A stretch of DNA of 64,000 nucleotides from Bacillota bacterium (GCA_015059365.1 SVAO01000001.1:175007-239006), one strand, 5' to 3'. Numbered from the stretch's first letter, positions 39,355-48,997 are shown. Translations and numbers: made by a program. The notes: generated by a model not told the origin, from the letters alone.

Positions 39355-39699
39355 TTATTTAGCTCCTTCCATATCTTTTTTATAAATCACTCTTAAGTCC
39401 CAAAGTAAATTTAACACATAATCAGAAAATTCACTTTCACTTCCCACTTTATCATTACATATATATTTTGTTTGCAATTCATCTGCCTTTTCATAAATGG
39501 CCACCAATTCATCATTATTAATGAAATTTAAATTCCTCTTATTTTCATATAGTACAGCACATTTATTAATAAAATCTAATATTTTATTATATTCATCGTA
39601 ATCTTCATGATAAGATTCGAATTGTAAAATTAAGTTTACATAACCAATTAATCTCACAAATAAATTTGAAACATTTCCGTAATCATTATTAATTTCCAT
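39355..39699 (-). CDS. hypothetical protein (114 aa), cassette with the CFI-box gene
   Basis: ORF track; packed between two same-strand small ORFs. Confidence 0.55.
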   Translation of the reverse strand: MEINNDYGNVSNLFVRLIGYVNLILQFESYHEDYDEYNKILDFINKCAVLYENKRNLNFINNDELVAIYEKADELQTKYICNDKVGSESEFSDYVLNLLWDLRVIYKKDMEGAK

Positions 39700-40054
39700 T
39701 ACAAATACCTCCTTGTTTAATTTCAGATAACCTTAAAGATATAATTGCTTCCATCCACATCAAAGACCATTCTGCATAATAAGATTTCATACTTTTTGTT
39801 TCAACATCTAAATCAATTAAATCAAATTTGACTTGTTGTAAATCTACTTCCGATATTTCTTTCAAGCTGCCACCATTAAAATAACTTGAAAAAACATCAT
39901 TAATTTTAATCAACACTTTATTAAATAATTCTTGTTGTTCATTATAAATAGTTAACTGTTTTGAAGCTGTAACATAGAATAATAAATTTTTCAAAGCATA
40001 ATCTATATTTTCTCTTGTAGGGGTTCCTACATTGAAATTGTTATCCATTACCAC
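39689..40054 (-). CDS. hypothetical protein (121 aa), same cassette
   Basis: ORF track; overlaps the next gene by 11 nt. Confidence 0.55.
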   Translation of the reverse strand: MVMDNNFNVGTPTRENIDYALKNLLFYVTASKQLTIYNEQQELFNKVLIKINDVFSSYFNGGSLKEISEVDLQQVKFDLIDLDVETKSMKSYYAEWSLMWMEAIISLRLSEIKQGGICNGN

Positions 40055-40124
40055 GTTCTCCTTTCTTGAGACATATTATATACTAAAATATAAAAATTAC
40101 AAATTTATATAACAATTCGGATAT

Positions 40125-42050
40125 CTAATTAAAATCACTATCTTTTTGTTGTTCTATTAATTTATTTAATTGTTCTATTTGCGAATCAGTAATTGGTGTT
40201 ACTGCATGTACATTAGGATCTTCACTAACAATTGTATTATCTAATTCATCTATCTTTCCATTTAAATATTTATTTAATATTCTTTCTAATTCTTTTTTAT
40301 CAATTGGTTTAGATAAATAATCATTAAATCCTAAATCCATATACATCTTAGCTTTACCTTCCATTGCGTCTGCAGTAAGTGCAACTACTGGCGTTTTAAA
40401 CTCGTCAATTTGTTTTAATGCATTTAAAGTATCTACTCCACTCATTACTGGCATCATTATATCCATAAATATTAAATCATAAGTTTTATTTTTAATTACA
40501 TTTAAACATTCTTGTCCACTTTCAACACTATCAATATTTAATTCATATTCTTTTAGTATTTTAGCTGCCACTTTAATATTTAATGTATTATCATCTACTA
40601 TTAATACTTTTTTATCATTATATTTTACTTCTTCTTCAACAACAGTATTATTACTAATAGTTTCATTTGATATTTTTTGTTTTAAGAATAGCGTAAATTT
40701 GGAACCTTTACCAAATGTTGAATGTACTAATATTTTACCACCCATCATTTCTGTTAATGCTTTAGTAATAGCAAGTCCTAATCCAGTACCTTCAATAGTA
40801 GTATTTCTATCTTCTTCAGCTCTTTCAAATTTATTAAATATTTTATCTATCTGTTCTGGTTTTATTCCTCTACCAGTATCTGATACTATAATCTGTAATT
40901 TACATTCATCTTTTTCATTTATACAACTAACATTAAAATCAATATGACCACTTTCAGTATATTTAACTGCATTAGTAAGTAAATTACTTATTATTTGTTT
41001 TAACTTACCTTTATCACCATATAAATTAATTGGTAAATTTGGAGCAAAATTAGTTCTAAGTTCAATACTCTTATCATCAATTCTTGTTTCAATTAATGTA
41101 GTAAGCGATTTAAATACTTCTCTTGGATTATAATTAGTTTCAACTAGGTCCATCTTATTAGCTTCTATTTTGCTTATATCAAGTATCCCGTTTACTATTT
41201 CTAATAAGTTTTGAGAAGCTATAATAACATCATTGACATCCTCATGTATTTGGTCTATATCATAATTTTCTTTAATTGATTCAGATAAACCTACTATCGC
41301 ATTAAGGGGAGTTCTGATTTCATGAGACATACTACTTAAAAAATCACTTTTAGCTCTATTTGCTTGTTCTGCAGTATTTTTTGCTAATTCTAGTTCATTT
41401 ACCATTTTTGCATCTGGATTTTCAATTGTGAAAACCATAATCATATCAACAAGACTCAACATTATTGAAATAAAATTAATCTCGGGAATAATCATTCTTA
41501 ATCCTGCTAATAAAATCAATAATAATATTAATAAATATAAAGGTATATATTTGTTTTTATTTAGTTTTCTTTTTTCTTCTTTAACAAATAAAAGAACTGA
41601 TATCATCAAAATAATATAGAATAATGAACCGCCCAGACCTAAATATGTCAACGGACCAGTAGAATTTAAAATTCCATCATAATTTATGATTTCTACATCC
41701 AATATTAAAGCAAACAAATATAAAATAATATTTATGACGCAAACAAACATCCCAACTTTACTATTCTTTCGCTCTTTAGAAATCATATAAATATAATAAA
41801 ACATTAAACTACACCATGATATTATTAAAACCACATCAATTCTATTTAATAGCTTAAATAATAAAATTGAATTATTTGTTAAAGCTACAACTACAATTAA
41901 GGTAGTAGTTAATGATTCTAAAATATTTAAAAATAACATTTTCTTAAATATCTTAGTTTCAATATTATTTACACCTTTCTTTAATAGTAACATAGTTGTT
42001 ATTAATATAGAAATAACTAAAGCGCAACTAGTTAAATATCCATTCGACAT
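40125..42050 (-). CDS. hybrid sensor histidine kinase with C-terminal receiver domain
   Basis: Multi-TM N-terminus; FLSSMSHEIRTPLNAIVGLSE; GTGLGLAITKALTEMMGGKI; VLIVDDNTLNIKVA...DLIFMDIMMPVMSG. Confidence 0.93.
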   Translation of the reverse strand: MSNGYLTSCALVISILITTMLLLKKGVNNIETKIFKKMLFLNILESLTTTLIVVVALTNNSILLFKLLNRIDVVLIISWCSLMFYYIYMISKERKNSKVGMFVCVINIILYLFALILDVEIINYDGILNSTGPLTYLGLGGSLFYIILMISVLLFVKEEKRKLNKNKYIPLYLLILLLILLAGLRMIIPEINFISIMLSLVDMIMVFTIENPDAKMVNELELAKNTAEQANRAKSDFLSSMSHEIRTPLNAIVGLSESIKENYDIDQIHEDVNDVIIASQNLLEIVNGILDISKIEANKMDLVETNYNPREVFKSLTTLIETRIDDKSIELRTNFAPNLPINLYGDKGKLKQIISNLLTNAVKYTESGHIDFNVSCINEKDECKLQIIVSDTGRGIKPEQIDKIFNKFERAEEDRNTTIEGTGLGLAITKALTEMMGGKILVHSTFGKGSKFTLFLKQKISNETISNNTVVEEEVKYNDKKVLIVDDNTLNIKVAAKILKEYELNIDSVESGQECLNVIKNKTYDLIFMDIMMPVMSGVDTLNALKQIDEFKTPVVALTADAMEGKAKMYMDLGFNDYLSKPIDKKELERILNKYLNGKIDELDNTIVSEDPNVHAVTPITDSQIEQLNKLIEQQKDSDFN

Positions 42051-42135
42051 AAATACATCTCCTATCTTTAAATCTATTATATACTATTTCGTTATTAAAG
42101 TCATTAAAAAAAGTAGTTATACAACTACTCTATAA

Positions 42136-43158
42136 CTACTCAAAAATGTCATCCTTTAATCTCTTGTTATATAAAAACGCATTGTTTTTATTAGGTATAA
42201 GTTTTTTTATCGGACCATATACTTCTTCCCTATTAACTACATCTTTTGGTTTAAATATTAGATTATTAATATATTCTTCATTAAAATAAGGCCATTCTCT
42301 AAATCTTTCAGAAACATACTGTTCCCACTCTTTTCCAGCAATTTCACTTCTGTTCAATACAGGTTCTGTTTCCCAAATTTCCCATTTTAATTTAGCCAAG
42401 TAATCTCTCAAATCATTTATTGCTCTTGTTTTTTCATCCTTTGAATCACCATATAAATTCATATCAATATTTCTGCCAATATTAATTTTAAAATGCTTTC
42501 CATACTGTTCAGCTGCAACAGGTATTATTATAGCATTACCTTTTTTAGCTACATCAACAATCCCCCAATAACAAGGCAGCATTGGTAAATTTGGAGAAAG
42601 ATTCCATGTTCCTTCAGGAAAATACATTAAATTACCATTATTATTTAAATGTCGAATCATTTTCTCAGAAGCTAATTTTCTATCTTCTTTAACATTTTCA
42701 TTAAAATATATAACACCATTTAACGAAATAAAGGGAGAATCTATTATTCCTTGTATATGTTCAAAATCACCAGATAACAAATAATAATGATCTTTTATAG
42801 CTTCACTAGTCACTTCAATATCAAATTTCCCAACATGTGTTAATGCAAAGATGATAGGTTTATCTGTATATTGTCTTTCGTCTTTTATTATCTCATAGGA
42901 AAAATTGCCAATCTTATTTTTTATTTTATATATTGCCAAAATAAATTTATGTATTTTTTTTCTTTGTTCTAATGTTAATTTGCTATAAAATCTTTTATCA
43001 TTTAACTCTCTTAATTTGTAATATAAATCAAAATATTCTTTTTCCTTTTTATTGTATTCTTCCTCGGTTAATATTTTTTTTAGTTCTAACAATTCTTTTT
43101 GTTTTTCAGCTAAAACATTCATCAGAATCACCCGCTTCATTGTTTCATATTCTAACAT
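42136..43158 (-). CDS. PlsC-like lysophospholipid acyltransferase family protein
   Basis: IFALTHVGKFDIEVTSEAI (H-x4-D) and MYFPEGTWNLSPN. Start uncertain. Confidence 0.75.
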   Translation of the reverse strand: MLEYETMKRVILMNVLAEKQKELLELKKILTEEEYNKKEKEYFDLYYKLRELNDKRFYSKLTLEQRKKIHKFILAIYKIKNKIGNFSYEIIKDERQYTDKPIIFALTHVGKFDIEVTSEAIKDHYYLLSGDFEHIQGIIDSPFISLNGVIYFNENVKEDRKLASEKMIRHLNNNGNLMYFPEGTWNLSPNLPMLPCYWGIVDVAKKGNAIIIPVAAEQYGKHFKINIGRNIDMNLYGDSKDEKTRAINDLRDYLAKLKWEIWETEPVLNRSEIAGKEWEQYVSERFREWPYFNEEYINNLIFKPKDVVNREEVYGPIKKLIPNKNNAFLYNKRLKDDIFE

Positions 43159-43318
43159 CTATTATTTATTTTGTCAAAACACACTATTTTTTTATAAGTG
43201 GTGCCAAATTAAATTAAAAAAGTTGCAATTTTTCACCCTAAACAAGCATAAAGTTGGGAAACATTTTTTCGGAAAACAAGACCAAAAACAAGACCAACTT
43301 CAGAATTTGGCACCAAAA

Positions 43319-43340
43319 AAAGCCTTATTTTATAAGGCTT
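43319..43340 (-). terminator. terminator of the tRNA Asn-Ile-Glu operon
   Basis: AAGCCTTATAAAATAAGGCTT then TTTTTTT on minus strand. Confidence 0.8.
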
Positions 43341-43351
43341 TGTGTCAAAAT

Positions 43352-43427
43352 TGGTGACCCGTACGGGATTCGAACCCATAAATGCATGCGTGAAAGGCAT
43401 GTGTGTTAACCATTTCACCAACGGGCC
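43352..43427 (-). tRNA. tRNA-Glu (TTC)
   Basis: GGCCCGTTGGTGAAATGGTTAACACACATGCCTTTCACGCATG...GGTTCGAATCCCGTACGGGTCACCA. Confidence 0.95.
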
Positions 43428-43436
43428 AATTATAAA

Positions 43437-43513
43437 TGGTGGACCTGACAAGACTCGAACTTGTGACCCCTACATTATCAGTGTAGTGCTCTAACCAACT
43501 GAGCTACAGGTCC
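43437..43513 (-). tRNA. tRNA-Ile (GAT)
   Basis: GGACCTGTAGCTCAGTTGGTTAGAGCACTACACTGATAATGTAG...CAGGTCCACCA. Confidence 0.95.
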
Positions 43514-43523
43514 AAAATAAAAA

Positions 43524-43599
43524 TGGCGCCCAATGTAGGACTCGGACCTACGACCTGCCGGTTAACAGCCGGATGCTCTACCAACTGAGCTAATTGGGC
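43524..43599 (-). tRNA. tRNA-Asn (GTT)
   Basis: GCCCAATTAGCTCAGTTGGTAGAGCATCCGGCTGTTAACCGG...ATTGGGCGCCA. Confidence 0.95.
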
Positions 43600-43694
43600 A
43601 AAACACTCAATGACTATTCAAGTATACAATATTTTAAAACTTTTGGCAATACTTTTTTTAATTTTTTTTCATTTTTATTTAAAATGGCCATCAA

Positions 43695-44354
43695 TTATAT
43701 AATTTTATTCTTTATTTTAACCATTATTTCCTTATTTATTCTCATTCTGTTTTGAAATCCAGGATGATACGTCCATAAAATATTATTTTCTTCATCTATT
43801 ACTAATGGATTAGAAAGTGTTGGATAAATATCAATCAATGTAGATTTAATCTTTTTTAAAAATTTTTTGTTTAATTCATAATACGGATTATTTGGTCCAT
43901 TTACTAAAATTATATGATTCGGTTTAAAATATTCCCTAATATATAACAAATATTCTAAACTTATATCAAATAACTCTCGGGTAATATCAGGAGTGCCTAT
44001 TCCATTTCTTTTACCTGCAATAAATGTGTTACTCCAAATAACATTATTAATCAATTGTCCATCAGAAATTTCTAATATTTGTTTAATATACCTCCAAAAG
44101 ACACTATTGCTAGCACCATTTTTTAAAAAGTTGAAATATGTTTCCTCTAAATTGTACGCTGTAACCTCTTTGTTTAACATTCCATAATTAAACCAACCAT
44201 TAGTTTCTTGACCAACATACATAATTCTTCGTTTCAATGAATTGTTATAAACCTCATCAGAAGAAATTAATAAGGGAGACGATAAGTCATCTGAATTCAA
44301 AATTCCATTATACTTATCTAAAATATAATTATTAAATTCTCTTAAATTATTCAT
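43695..44354 (-). CDS. uracil-DNA-glycosylase-like fold protein
   Basis: RIMYVGQETNGWFN ... HIILVNGPNNPYY ... ILWTYHPGFQNR; UDG-superfamily-like motifs. Confidence 0.55.
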   Translation of the reverse strand: MNNLREFNNYILDKYNGILNSDDLSSPLLISSDEVYNNSLKRRIMYVGQETNGWFNYGMLNKEVTAYNLEETYFNFLKNGASNSVFWRYIKQILEISDGQLINNVIWSNTFIAGKRNGIGTPDITRELFDISLEYLLYIREYFKPNHIILVNGPNNPYYELNKKFLKKIKSTLIDIYPTLSNPLVIDEENNILWTYHPGFQNRMRINKEIMVKIKNKII

Positions 44355-44419
44355 CTAATCGCCTCATACTTTTTTATTTCTTTAACCAGTAACATATCTT
44401 CATAACAGTTAATTATATT

Positions 44420-45226
44420 TTAATATTCTCTCAATCGTCTATCTCTAAATCTAAGTAGTTTTTTTCTATCAAAAATATGGTCATCATTTAAATCAATTAT
44501 TTCATCCAAATATGGTACTTCTCCAATCGGAATACGATTATTGGTCAACATGTTAAAATAACTTTTCATATTTTTTAATGTCATAATTTTTTTAGACAAT
44601 TTATTATATCTCCATTTAGATAAACACTGTATTTCTTCTTCATACATTAAATAGAAAAAAGATAACATCATAGATATTCTATCTAAATTTTCAGACACAA
44701 ATATTTTATCATTTCTATATTCTATAAAAAAATCTCGCATAAGAAGAGAAATATAACGCGAACTATGTTCTTTATATTTACAACTATCTATATCACAAAA
44801 TACAACTTTACCCTCTTTATTGACTAATATATTTTCAAAACTCAAATCCTGAAATATAATCTCATTATGATGAATTTCTCTTAAGATTTTGCTAGCTTGA
44901 AAAACACTATGTATTACCGATTTAGAATTCACAATTTGAGTCAAAAACTCATCAGATAAACATTTTGAATCAGGAAAATAATCCATCAAATATCCTTCTA
45001 ATTTATCATCTTGAATTATTAAAGTTTTAGGTAATAAAACATTGTCAATCTCTATTCCATCCATGTCAAGAAGTTTTCTATATAATTTTTCTTTATCCTC
45101 ATCTTGATATTTATCCAAAACTTTAACACATGTTTCTCCTTGTCTATATAATGTTGAAGTAGAACCCTGACATTGCAATTTTTGTAAAAGTGAAAAATCT
45201 ATATCTTTAAATCTTATTTTTTCCAT
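44420..45226 (-). CDS. protein-kinase-like protein
   Basis: CVKVLDKY (VAIK-like), REIHHNEIIFQDLSFENILVN (catalytic loop), VVFCDIDSCKY (DFG-like DID). Confidence 0.7.
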   Translation of the reverse strand: MEKIRFKDIDFSLLQKLQCQGSTSTLYRQGETCVKVLDKYQDEDKEKLYRKLLDMDGIEIDNVLLPKTLIIQDDKLEGYLMDYFPDSKCLSDEFLTQIVNSKSVIHSVFQASKILREIHHNEIIFQDLSFENILVNKEGKVVFCDIDSCKYKEHSSRYISLLMRDFFIEYRNDKIFVSENLDRISMMLSFFYLMYEEEIQCLSKWRYNKLSKKIMTLKNMKSYFNMLTNNRIPIGEVPYLDEIIDLNDDHIFDRKKLLRFRDRRLREY

Positions 45227-45339
45227 ACATTACTCTCCAAAATATTTTTTTATCTCCTAATCAATGATGTATATAATATCATTATAATTTGAAAAAATCA
45301 AATAAAAAGAACTAGAATTCTAGTTCTAAAATTTTAACA

Positions 45340-45415
45340 TGGTGGACTGTTAGGGATTCGAACCCTAGACCCACTGATTAAGAGTCAGTTGCTCTACCGA
45401 CTGAGCTAACAGTCC
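45340..45415 (-). tRNA. tRNA-Lys (CTT)
   Basis: GGACTGTTAGCTCAGTCGGTAGAGCAACTGACTCTTAATCAGT...ACAGTCCACCA. Confidence 0.94.
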
Positions 45416-45471
45416 AAAACCAATTACGCTATAAATTATAGCATAATTATTTATTTAATTCAACATATTTT

Positions 45472-46072
45472 TTAGCGTTTTTGGTAAATATAGTATTTCC
45501 AATGTTCATCATGTGTAGAATATTCACCTACATAACAAAACATGTCACCCATCTTTTGTTCTAACATTTTTTTAGAATATCCATAAACTTCCCTATCATA
45601 TTTAACATTATTAATTTCTTTATAACTGGAATTTAGTTTACCTTCTTCAGCACTGACAACCATAAATAAATACCCATGTTCATTTAGAATATCGTATGTT
45701 CTTGTAAAACATAATCCAAGATTTTCAACAGAAATATGAATCATAGATGCAATAGCAACAACACCATCAAATTTACCCAAATAAGATAAATCATTAAGCA
45801 TGTTATCACATACAAACTGAATGTCATTATTTTTTTCCCTTGCAAGATTAATACTTTTATCACTAAAATCTAATCATACTGGAACAAGGCCCAATTCCCT
45901 CATTCGTTTTGTTTCATAACCACAATTACACCCCAAATCTAAAATGCGAGCACCAGGCAACAAAATATCTCTAATTTTTTTTAAACGGTAACATTGTTAA
46001 ATTCTCATACCAATCATCTGCCCAAATATTTGCTGTATCATCATAATAATCTTTTATACCTTTTATCTCCAT
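45472..46072 (-). pseudogene. SAM-dependent methyltransferase, disrupted
   Basis: MEIKGIKDYYDDTANIWADDWYENLTMLPFKK-[frameshift in A8 run, 45975-45982]-IRDILLPGARILDLGCNCGYETKRMRELGLVPV-[TGA 45874-45876]-LDFSDKSINLAREKNND...MLNDLSYLGKFD. Confidence 0.85.
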
Positions 46073-46097
46073 ATTTATTCTCCTTCAAATTATTTTT

Positions 46098-46538
46098 TTA
46101 TAGGGTCTCATTAATTAATATATATCCTTCATGAGTTGTAGTACATAGAAGACAGTTGTTATTTTCGTCATAAAATGCGATGTCATCTAATCCAAAATCC
46201 GTAACTTCAGAATAATCACCTCTTCTAAAACTTTCCTTAGTACTTCCATACTCATAATATTTACAAAAAGTCTCATATTTTCTCAAATATGTAAAAATTT
46301 CTTTAGTAGCTTTAATTCTATACAAATTGTTTACTGATTTTGTCAATGTTCCCCACCATTCAGATACTTTCTTAACGCTTAATATATCATCACTAAATTC
46401 ATCTATAAACTTATTACTTTTTCTTCCATCAATAACCACTATTTCTATGTATTTACATTTATCTTCAATCTTTTTAATAACATTAATATATTCTTCATGA
46501 TTATTTAATTTTCCAGTATAATCAATCATTTTCATCAT
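46098..46538 (-). CDS. hypothetical protein
   Basis: ORF track, 146 aa. Confidence 0.5.
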   Translation of the reverse strand: MMKMIDYTGKLNNHEEYINVIKKIEDKCKYIEIVVIDGRKSNKFIDEFSDDILSVKKVSEWWGTLTKSVNNLYRIKATKEIFTYLRKYETFCKYYEYGSTKESFRRGDYSEVTDFGLDDIAFYDENNNCLLCTTTHEGYILINETL

Positions 46539-46768
46539 TTACCCCTCTCTTTTAAATTATCATTTTTCTATCAATTATATTATACTACAAAAAAAGACTA
46601 AATTTCTCTAGTCCAATTTATTAATTATCTAACAAAGTTTATATTTTCTTTTTTCAAAATTCTTACAATTTAATATCTTCATTTTTAACCTCTTCAATAT
46701 ATGTGTGATTTTGTTTTATTTTTTTATATTTTTCCTAATTTTTCTTAATTGTCTAACTTCGGATTCAT

Positions 46769-47092
46769 CTAGACAATAGTTTTCAATAAAACCTTTTTTG
46801 TTGTTTCAGTCAACCTAATCAAATCAGTTTTTTGTTGTACCCAAGTTTCTGGATTTGGCAACAACTTTTTAAGTATCTTATCATTTATTAAATCCCCATG
46901 TTTTTCCGCAAAATTTATAACTTTTTCATTTAATTGTTCATTATGATTAACATACGATTTGTTTTCAACTTCACACAATGGTTCTATATCCCGAATTTTT
47001 ATTAATTGACCAGTAAGAATTCGATAAACACTCTTCATATGGCCTAAAGATTTTATTTCACATATATGTTTACATCCTTTTGTTACACACAT
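46769..47092 (-). CDS. hypothetical protein, possibly truncated
   Basis: ORF track, 107 aa; low support. Confidence 0.35.
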   Translation of the reverse strand: MCVTKGCKHICEIKSLGHMKSVYRILTGQLIKIRDIEPLCEVENKSYVNHNEQLNEKVINFAEKHGDLINDKILKKLLPNPETWVQQKTDLIRLTETTKKVLLKTIV

Positions 47093-47139
47093 CTTTTATC
47101 ATACATTTTTTTAGTTTCGAAAATAGTTGATAGAGTGTT

Positions 47140-47865
47140 TTACCTTAATTTTTTACAGTATTGTGTACAAAGTTTGTCAGTACATTTAGAACATCTAAGA
47201 GCAACATTTGTCGCCTCAGAAAAACGTTCTGGATAAAGTAAAATGCATAATTCCCAAACAAACCACGCTAAGAAAGCCATTACCACAAGTGAAATTGCAA
47301 AAAATCCTCCACAAAAAATAAGAGGTAAGAACATCATAAGATGATCCCAGTTAAAGATCCGGCATGTTGTACAACATTTATTTTTCATAATTAAACGAAA
47401 TGGACACCAAATTAAAACGCAAATTAAATCGCAAACATAGAAAAAAACAGAAAGCATAAATAACCACGTTTTATTTATAATATGTAAGTAATATAATACT
47501 CCAATAACCACAATCAATAATCCCCAAATAATAAATACTTTATTTGCTGATTCGGTGGTGTTCTTAACATAATCCTTAAGCACTTTATAATTAATTTTTT
47601 TACGTATTGGTTGAAAACGATTAGCAAATAGTTTTTGAGAACCCAAAGCAACTTTATTTTTAATAGGAATAATTTGTAAAATCATATCAAATACCCAAAT
47701 CAACCATAACAAATGCAACATATGAAATCCATCAAAAAAATTCATCCCTTCTAAAATGTCATAGAAATTTTGTCTAAAGCACATAATCAAGCATACAATA
47801 AAAATCACAATACGTGCAACTAAACGTGCAAAATATTGTTTTCTGGTTTTAGACATACAACTCAA
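47140..47865 (-). CDS. multi-TM membrane protein with cysteine pairs (Cx2C-like tail)
   Basis: Several TM segments; NKCCTTCRIFNWDH and CSKCTDKLCTQYC. Confidence 0.6.
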   Translation of the reverse strand: MSCMSKTRKQYFARLVARIVIFIVCLIMCFRQNFYDILEGMNFFDGFHMLHLLWLIWVFDMILQIIPIKNKVALGSQKLFANRFQPIRKKINYKVLKDYVKNTTESANKVFIIWGLLIVVIGVLYYLHIINKTWLFMLSVFFYVCDLICVLIWCPFRLIMKNKCCTTCRIFNWDHLMMFLPLIFCGGFFAISLVVMAFLAWFVWELCILLYPERFSEATNVALRCSKCTDKLCTQYCKKLR

Positions 47866-47904
47866 CCTCCAATATATGATTTTATTAATATCTGTTATAT
47901 TATA

Positions 47905-48773
47905 TCATAAATCTAGTATTTTTAATATTTCATACAAATAAAATTTTTCTTTAAACTCATTAATAGCAAAACATTTCTTACCTAAATCTTTAAAAGATGC
48001 TCCACATGAGTACAATTTATTTTTATCTAATATTATAAATCTATCATGAAAAGAATTATTACTTATAAAACTTATATTATTATACTGACTTTCATACTTT
48101 TTCTTTAATATTCCATCAATATTTTTTGAAACTAATATTATTTTTATATTTATTTTCTTTAATAAATCTAATTGTTCTTTACCAGCATAATTATCTATTA
48201 TAATTATTTCTTGTTTTGCTTTACCTAAAATATCCAAAAGTATTGAATATGCATCGTATAATTCTCCTTCAAAAAATATTTTGTTTATTTCTTCTTATTA
48301 TTGAATTTATCAAATGTTTTTTCTAGTTTTAATATTCTAGTCTCGTGATTAATTAGTATTTCGTTGTTCGATATACTATTTGCAAAATATCGTCTCATCT
48401 TTACAAATGCATCTATTATTTGAATATTTACTTTTACTGCAATATCACTCTTTAACAGTCCTGATAGCATCATTATACCTTGCTCAGTTAAAACATAAGG
48501 TAAATATTTAACATTATAACCTCTTAAATTATTACTTTTGTTCAAGGTCGCAATTTGCGGCCTTGAAGATAACTTATCAATTTCTTCATTTGCCAATTGA
48601 AAACAAAATGATTCAGAAAATCTATTAATATTTCTTTTTATAACTTCATTTATTCTTTTTGTTTCAACTTAATAAAGTTTAGCTACATCAGAAGACAACA
48701 TGACTTGTACTCCCCTAACTTCATAAATCATGTTTTCAATTACTACTTCTTCTTTTTTTATTATTTCATTCAT
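47905..48773 (-). pseudogene. ORF6N-domain (phage antirepressor-like) protein with C-terminal PLD-like region, disrupted
   Basis: ATG 48771-48773 MNEIIKKEEVVIENMIYEVRGVQVMLSSDVAKLY-[TAA 48669-48671]-VETKRINEVIKRNINRFSESFCFQLANEEIDKL... ; frameshift near 48283 joins NNKK to EINKIFFEGELYDAYSILLDILGKAKQE...FHDRFIILDKNKLYSCGASFKDLG. Confidence 0.85.
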
Positions 48774-48787
48774 TATATTTTCTCCTT

Positions 48788-48879
48788 AAAAAAATAAAAA
48801 GAGACACTTATCCTATAAATAAGTATCTCCGCATCATGCATATTTCTATTTTGCCTCTAGAAATATACTTTATCGTCTC
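48788..48879 (-). promoter_or_regulatory. candidate attenuator/riboswitch-like leader
   Basis: Terminator GAGATACTTATTTATAGGATAAGTGTCTC (48801-48829) + T-run; upstream hairpin ATATTTCTA-GAGGCAAAA-TAGAAATAT; alternative AAGTAT(48865-48870)/ATACTT(48821-48826) pairing. Confidence 0.5.
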
Positions 48880-48997
48880 AATTGTCATACAAATATCAGG
48901 CAAATTATTTAGTACATTTTAATTATATATAGAATTTTTACAATAGGACCTACAAAAAAGACCAAGATTTTTCATTCTTAGTCTTTTTATTTATAAA

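Noticed and set aside
43052-43357. Plus-strand ORF of 101 aa
   Set aside because: Antisense to the acyltransferase start and runs into the repeats; AT-rich chance ORF.
43233-43451. 72-aa ORF across the tRNA-Glu region
   Set aside because: Overlaps the tRNA gene and terminator; the GLVFGLVF peptide just reflects the AAAACAAGACCA tandem repeat.
45472-46072. UGA recoded as glycine (alternative genetic code)
   Set aside because: Several intact genes in the window terminate at TGA, and the same locus also has a frameshift; gene decay is simpler.
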